Positions 60,321 to 64,000 of a stretch of 64,000 nucleotides of DNA are shown here, piece after piece (the first letter of the stretch is position 1; every line of letters begins with the position of its first letter). A program made the translations under genes and the position numbers. The DNA is from Sodiomyces alkalinus F11 (lineage: Eukaryota > Ascomycota > Sordariomycetes > Glomerellales > Plectosphaerellaceae). Location: positions 538,621 through 602,620 of the forward strand of contig NW_021167084.1 of the NCBI RefSeq assembly GCF_003711515.1, given 5' to 3'. Below the pieces are notes generated by a model. It did no database searches. It saw only the letters and a list, made by a program, of their open reading frames with translations, and had not been told where the DNA came from.

Positions 60321-63300
60321 TCTATAGCGCCTAGATTTTAACCCGAGTAAATACGAGGATTATACTAGCGAGCTATATTTTATTCCTTATTATTATTTTC
60401 CCTAATTTCCTTTATTTTTAAAGCCTATACTCGCTAGGAGGCTAGCGTGCAGTCTTAGGGCCGAGGGTAAATAAAGCTAAGTCTTTTATCCACCCAGAGT
60501 CGCGATATACGCTAGTATAAAGAGCGTAAACCTATAAATAATCTTCTTAACCACTATCCTAGTCCGTTTCTTTTTTAAACTTTTACCTTTATTACTCTAA
60601 TCAGAGACACTATAAACCTATCTAGACTTATTTTCCCGATTAAAAGACTTTTCCCTATATTTATTATTTATTATATTTATAACTAAGCCTAACTGTGTGG
60701 ACGTTATAGAGATATACCACCACACACTCTCTTTTCTATAATAAGTATAGGTTTCTTTTATCATAATCTTAAATTCTTCACTTCTATTCCCCTAATCACC
60801 GTATAATTTATCGGACCTAAGCTAAATTATACCTGGTTTAATATAAGCTGCCTATTCTACAGAAAGGAGTTATAGTCGGGAATAACTAGTATAAGGACGG
60901 TTACTAAGGGTATAATATAATCGAGAGAAATACCGTTAAAGGCTATAAGCCGTAAACCGTAAATCCCTTCTTTACTAACCCTAGTACTAGTAACTTATTA
61001 TATTCTTACGTTAATCTTAAAGGCCGATTTTAGAAGTATAAAAGCTACCCCCTTCCTATAACCTAAAGCCCCTTTTCCTAATCTCCATTACTAATCGCTC
61101 CCCCTATAACTAATATTATACCCCTATTCCCCTAACCACACCTATATATACTACCCTTAAGCCTACTATACGTAAGTTCCTCGTCCGGAAAGAAAAGACT
61201 AATACTATACCTATCACTAGAAGGGCAAGTTCAAGACACTAAGTCAACGGCGTTAAGAGCCCCGCCAGAAAAACCCCTAATAAAGAAAAACGTAATATCA
61301 CGACGACGACGGCAGTAATAATAATAAAAACCGGAAAACCCGGGAATTCCCTAGTTCCGTCAGCCTAATTAAGCGACTACTAGCCGTTACCTATAAATCT
61401 TATTCTTCTTATAAGGGCTTCGTCGGTAGATAGGCCTGTGGAGTCTACTCGTATAGAGTAGAAAACGGATTATTATAAAGAGAAGAAAAAGAGGAGAAGA
61501 TAAGCCACGAAGAAGACCTTCTTTTATACCCGTTTTCCCCTAATCTTACTACCCTACCCTGCTTTCCCACGTAATAGCTCTTTCTTACCCCTAACTACGC
61601 TAGAGGCTTAGACTCGGAAGCTTATATCGTTATAATTCACTATCCACTACCCGATCCCTTCCTATTTCTCGGCCTTAGCTACCCTATTAGCTATAACTAC
61701 ACACCTATTCCCCTAATCACCGCGAAAAACACCTATTTCCCCCCTCCTTCTTCACTCCTAAACCGGTCCTTCTTTATAGTCCTTATACTCGGGGATATAC
61801 ACCTCGATTTCCCTACGCTAGATATAAGCCCCTACGGGAAGAGACATTAGATAATATTTAACAGTCTCCCCCTTCTAATACTAAGCACTATTCTTAACCC
61901 TCTAGCAGTAGCTATCCAGTTTAGTCTAATACTAATACATTAAAGCTAAAACTATAGCCGGAATACTATCTCGAGCTAGGAGATCTTAACCTCCCGAAGC
62001 ATTACGTTACTAACAAGCTACCTATTAATAAACAGTCTTTATATTAATAATATAAACGCCACGCCGAGGAGACTATAAAGGCTGGTAACGGTCGTTATAA
62101 ATCGACTAAGGCAGCACTATACTCTACTTAGGGGACGGGTTAGGGTGACTAACGCCCGGATACTTATCGTCTAGCTAGGAGACCTCTTAATCACCCTATT
62201 AAAACTATCTTTAAAGGATATCGTTATAATATATATAAGCGGATTCGTGAAATTAATAGTTAGTATAGTCCGGGAACTCCTTACTCCCCTAGATTAATAT
62301 GCACTCGAAAAAGGGGTATAAAATCTTATTATTAACCTGATTAGTTATAGCTATCTAACGTTCCTCGCAGTACTAGTAAGGGACTTTGTTAACGGTGCCG
62401 TATACCTGGATCAAAAGCGCCCTAGTAGTATAAGGCCTTGAGATAATCTTTATAAGATATTCCCTTTAAGGGCTAGCTATATCCTTCGCCACGAAGATTT
62501 AATGACGGAAGAGAGGGGAGCCGTTACTAGCCTTTATCTTTATAAATAAGCCGACCTCGACGTCCCTAAGGTCAAGAAGACTATCCTAGACCCGCCTAGT
62601 AATAGCCGCCTTACTTTTACCAGGAATTAACGACTATAGGAAGTCTAACTTAACGTATAATAAGCCGCCCTTACTAGCCACTTTATACTAGCTAAGATAG
62701 GAGTTCACCTATAGGTTTATTAGTCTTTATATAGCCTAATCAGGGTAACCTATATATAGAATCGATAAAAACTCACCACTATATCCACGGGGGTCACTCT
62801 GAAGGAGTATTCCTTACAGGCCCTAAGGGGTAAATAAGCCGCGGGCCAGAACCATAGCGTTAGTTTAATAGACTATTAATAAGTAACGGCCTTCTTCCTT
62901 TCGTAAGACTTAGTCTTGTCGAGTATACTAATTAGCCGTTTAGTCGCTATTATTACTATTATTAGTTATTATAAGTGTAAATAGCGGTTAGGTTTATATT
63001 TACCGTGATATTATAGTAGGAAAAAGAAAAAGAAGAGGAGGGATACCGCTAGAAAGCTCGCCCTTTATGCTCGAGGGATCAGGCGATTAAGGGAGGCTAT
63101 AAGCCTCGTTACTACTATTAATCATAAAAACGACTATTCAGTTAAAGCAGTTATAAAAAGGCCTTTACCTACTACAGCCTAAGGGAGGGGTCATTCACTA
63201 TTTCCCCTTTTAGATCCCTTATTCCCAAATCACGGCTATATCTATAACTAAATAACGCAGGAGCCATTTCGTCTAATCTTTTCGACTAATTAGAGCCCGG

Positions 63301-64000
63301 ATTTTAACGTCTTTTTCCTAATTAGGAACCTTCCCGTCGGGTCAAAGAAGTCACTATCGTAGTGACCAAGGTATACCCCCTTTAACTAACCGAAAAGACT
63401 CCTTTATAGGCAGTAGCTAAGTAGTAACGCCTACTATAAAGGAACCCTCGAAAAGAAGGCTATCACAGAAGAAGGCACTTTCGAGCTTATTAGAGGAGGA
63501 TAAATATCCCTCGACCTCAAGGTCTAAGGATCTCTTTTTCTCTCTCTTCCACTCTTTAGTTTTCGACTAGCCTTTACCCTCGGATATCACCTGTAGCCAC
63601 TAACCTCTATTTCGTAAGTAACGACTTTTTCTTTTTCTTTTTAACTCCCTTTAACGCCCCTGGATCTAATTAGGCTAACTAGCCGTAATTTATACTCACG
63701 GTGGCTCTCGTTTCCCCTTAGCACCCCTTTTCCCCCTCTCGTTATATACGTCACTACCGCTATAACTAACTATTAGGCTATAGCCCCTATAGGGAACTTA
63801 CTTAAGCGCTATATTCACCCTAAGGCGCGCGCCGTTATTAATTCTCGCACTAAAGGTCGCATAGAATACGTCCTTAGGAAGAGTAGATAGGCTTTCCCCT
63901 TCATAGGTCTCCCTTACCGCCTATTCGATATATCCGATAATAACCCCCTCTTCTTTAGGTTTACGGCAGGTAGTATAGAGGACTAATAAGTAATTTAATA
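60321..64000. repeat. RIP-degraded repeat DNA, unassigned
   Basis: The composition is the same as in the Gypsy element, with CCCTAATCAC and CTAATCAGGG strings recurring (for example about 60,596, 60,788, 61,706, 62,728). These could be LTR or tail sequence of the Gypsy element or further elements. I found no protein motif on either strand. Confidence 0.45.

Overview
The window comes from a filamentous ascomycete (Pezizomycotina, most likely Sordariomycetes). Genes carry short introns of about 55-150 nt with GT/AG ends and are tightly packed on both strands. The gene set is typically fungal: a White Collar-1 photoreceptor, a formamidase, Rsc1/2, Sds23, Pse1/Kap121, Ubp8 and a Ytp1-type membrane protein. 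Both flanks are transposon graveyards whose reading frames are riddled with TAG/TAA where Gln or Trp is expected. That is the footprint of repeat-induced point mutation (RIP). No exact species can be named from the sequence alone.

Layout. Positions 1-about 7,080 are RIP-degraded repeats, dominated by a plus-strand Tad1/I-like LINE (about 640-6,640) with a recognisable zinc-knuckle ORF1 and an ORF2 carrying endonuclease, reverse transcriptase, RNase H and a terminal zinc knuckle. It ends in a (TAAA)n tail and is followed by a long TTC repeat. Positions about 7,080-49,200 are the gene island. In order it holds a multi-pass membrane protein (+), formamidase (+), the Otu1/Yod1 deubiquitinase (-), the RSC subunit Rsc1/2 (+), an NYN-domain protein (+), tRNA-Ser(CGA) (+), wc-1 (-), importin Pse1/Kap121 (-), Sds23 (+), an Rsa3-like ribosome assembly protein (+), a Ytp1-like membrane protein (-), a LACTB2-like metallo-beta-lactamase (-), the SAGA deubiquitinase Ubp8 (+), and a broken copy of the eEF1A lysine methyltransferase Efm5 (-). 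Positions about 49,250-64,000 are again RIP-mutated repeats: a minus-strand Copia-like pol remnant (about 51,000-52,000), a plus-strand Gypsy element (about 53,100-60,320), and about 3.7 kb that I cannot assign.

The genes are housekeeping or regulatory and form no obvious metabolic cluster. Two recurring themes are chromatin and transcription control (Rsc1/2, Ubp8, WC-1) and ubiquitin removal (Otu1, Ubp8). For most multi-exon genes I followed exon phase from start to stop; each full set of junctions gave an uninterrupted frame with family motifs preserved across the joins.

I see no clear new biological system. The items most worth a second look are the decayed efm5 copy at the repeat border, an open in-frame extension beyond the stop of the NYN gene, a G60 homopolymer inside the last pse1 intron, a duplicated zinc finger in Otu1, two stop-free in-frame introns (wc-1, otu1), and dispersed palindromic motifs (TAAGGTA/TACCTTA and TACGGAGTA) that populate the intergenic DNA.
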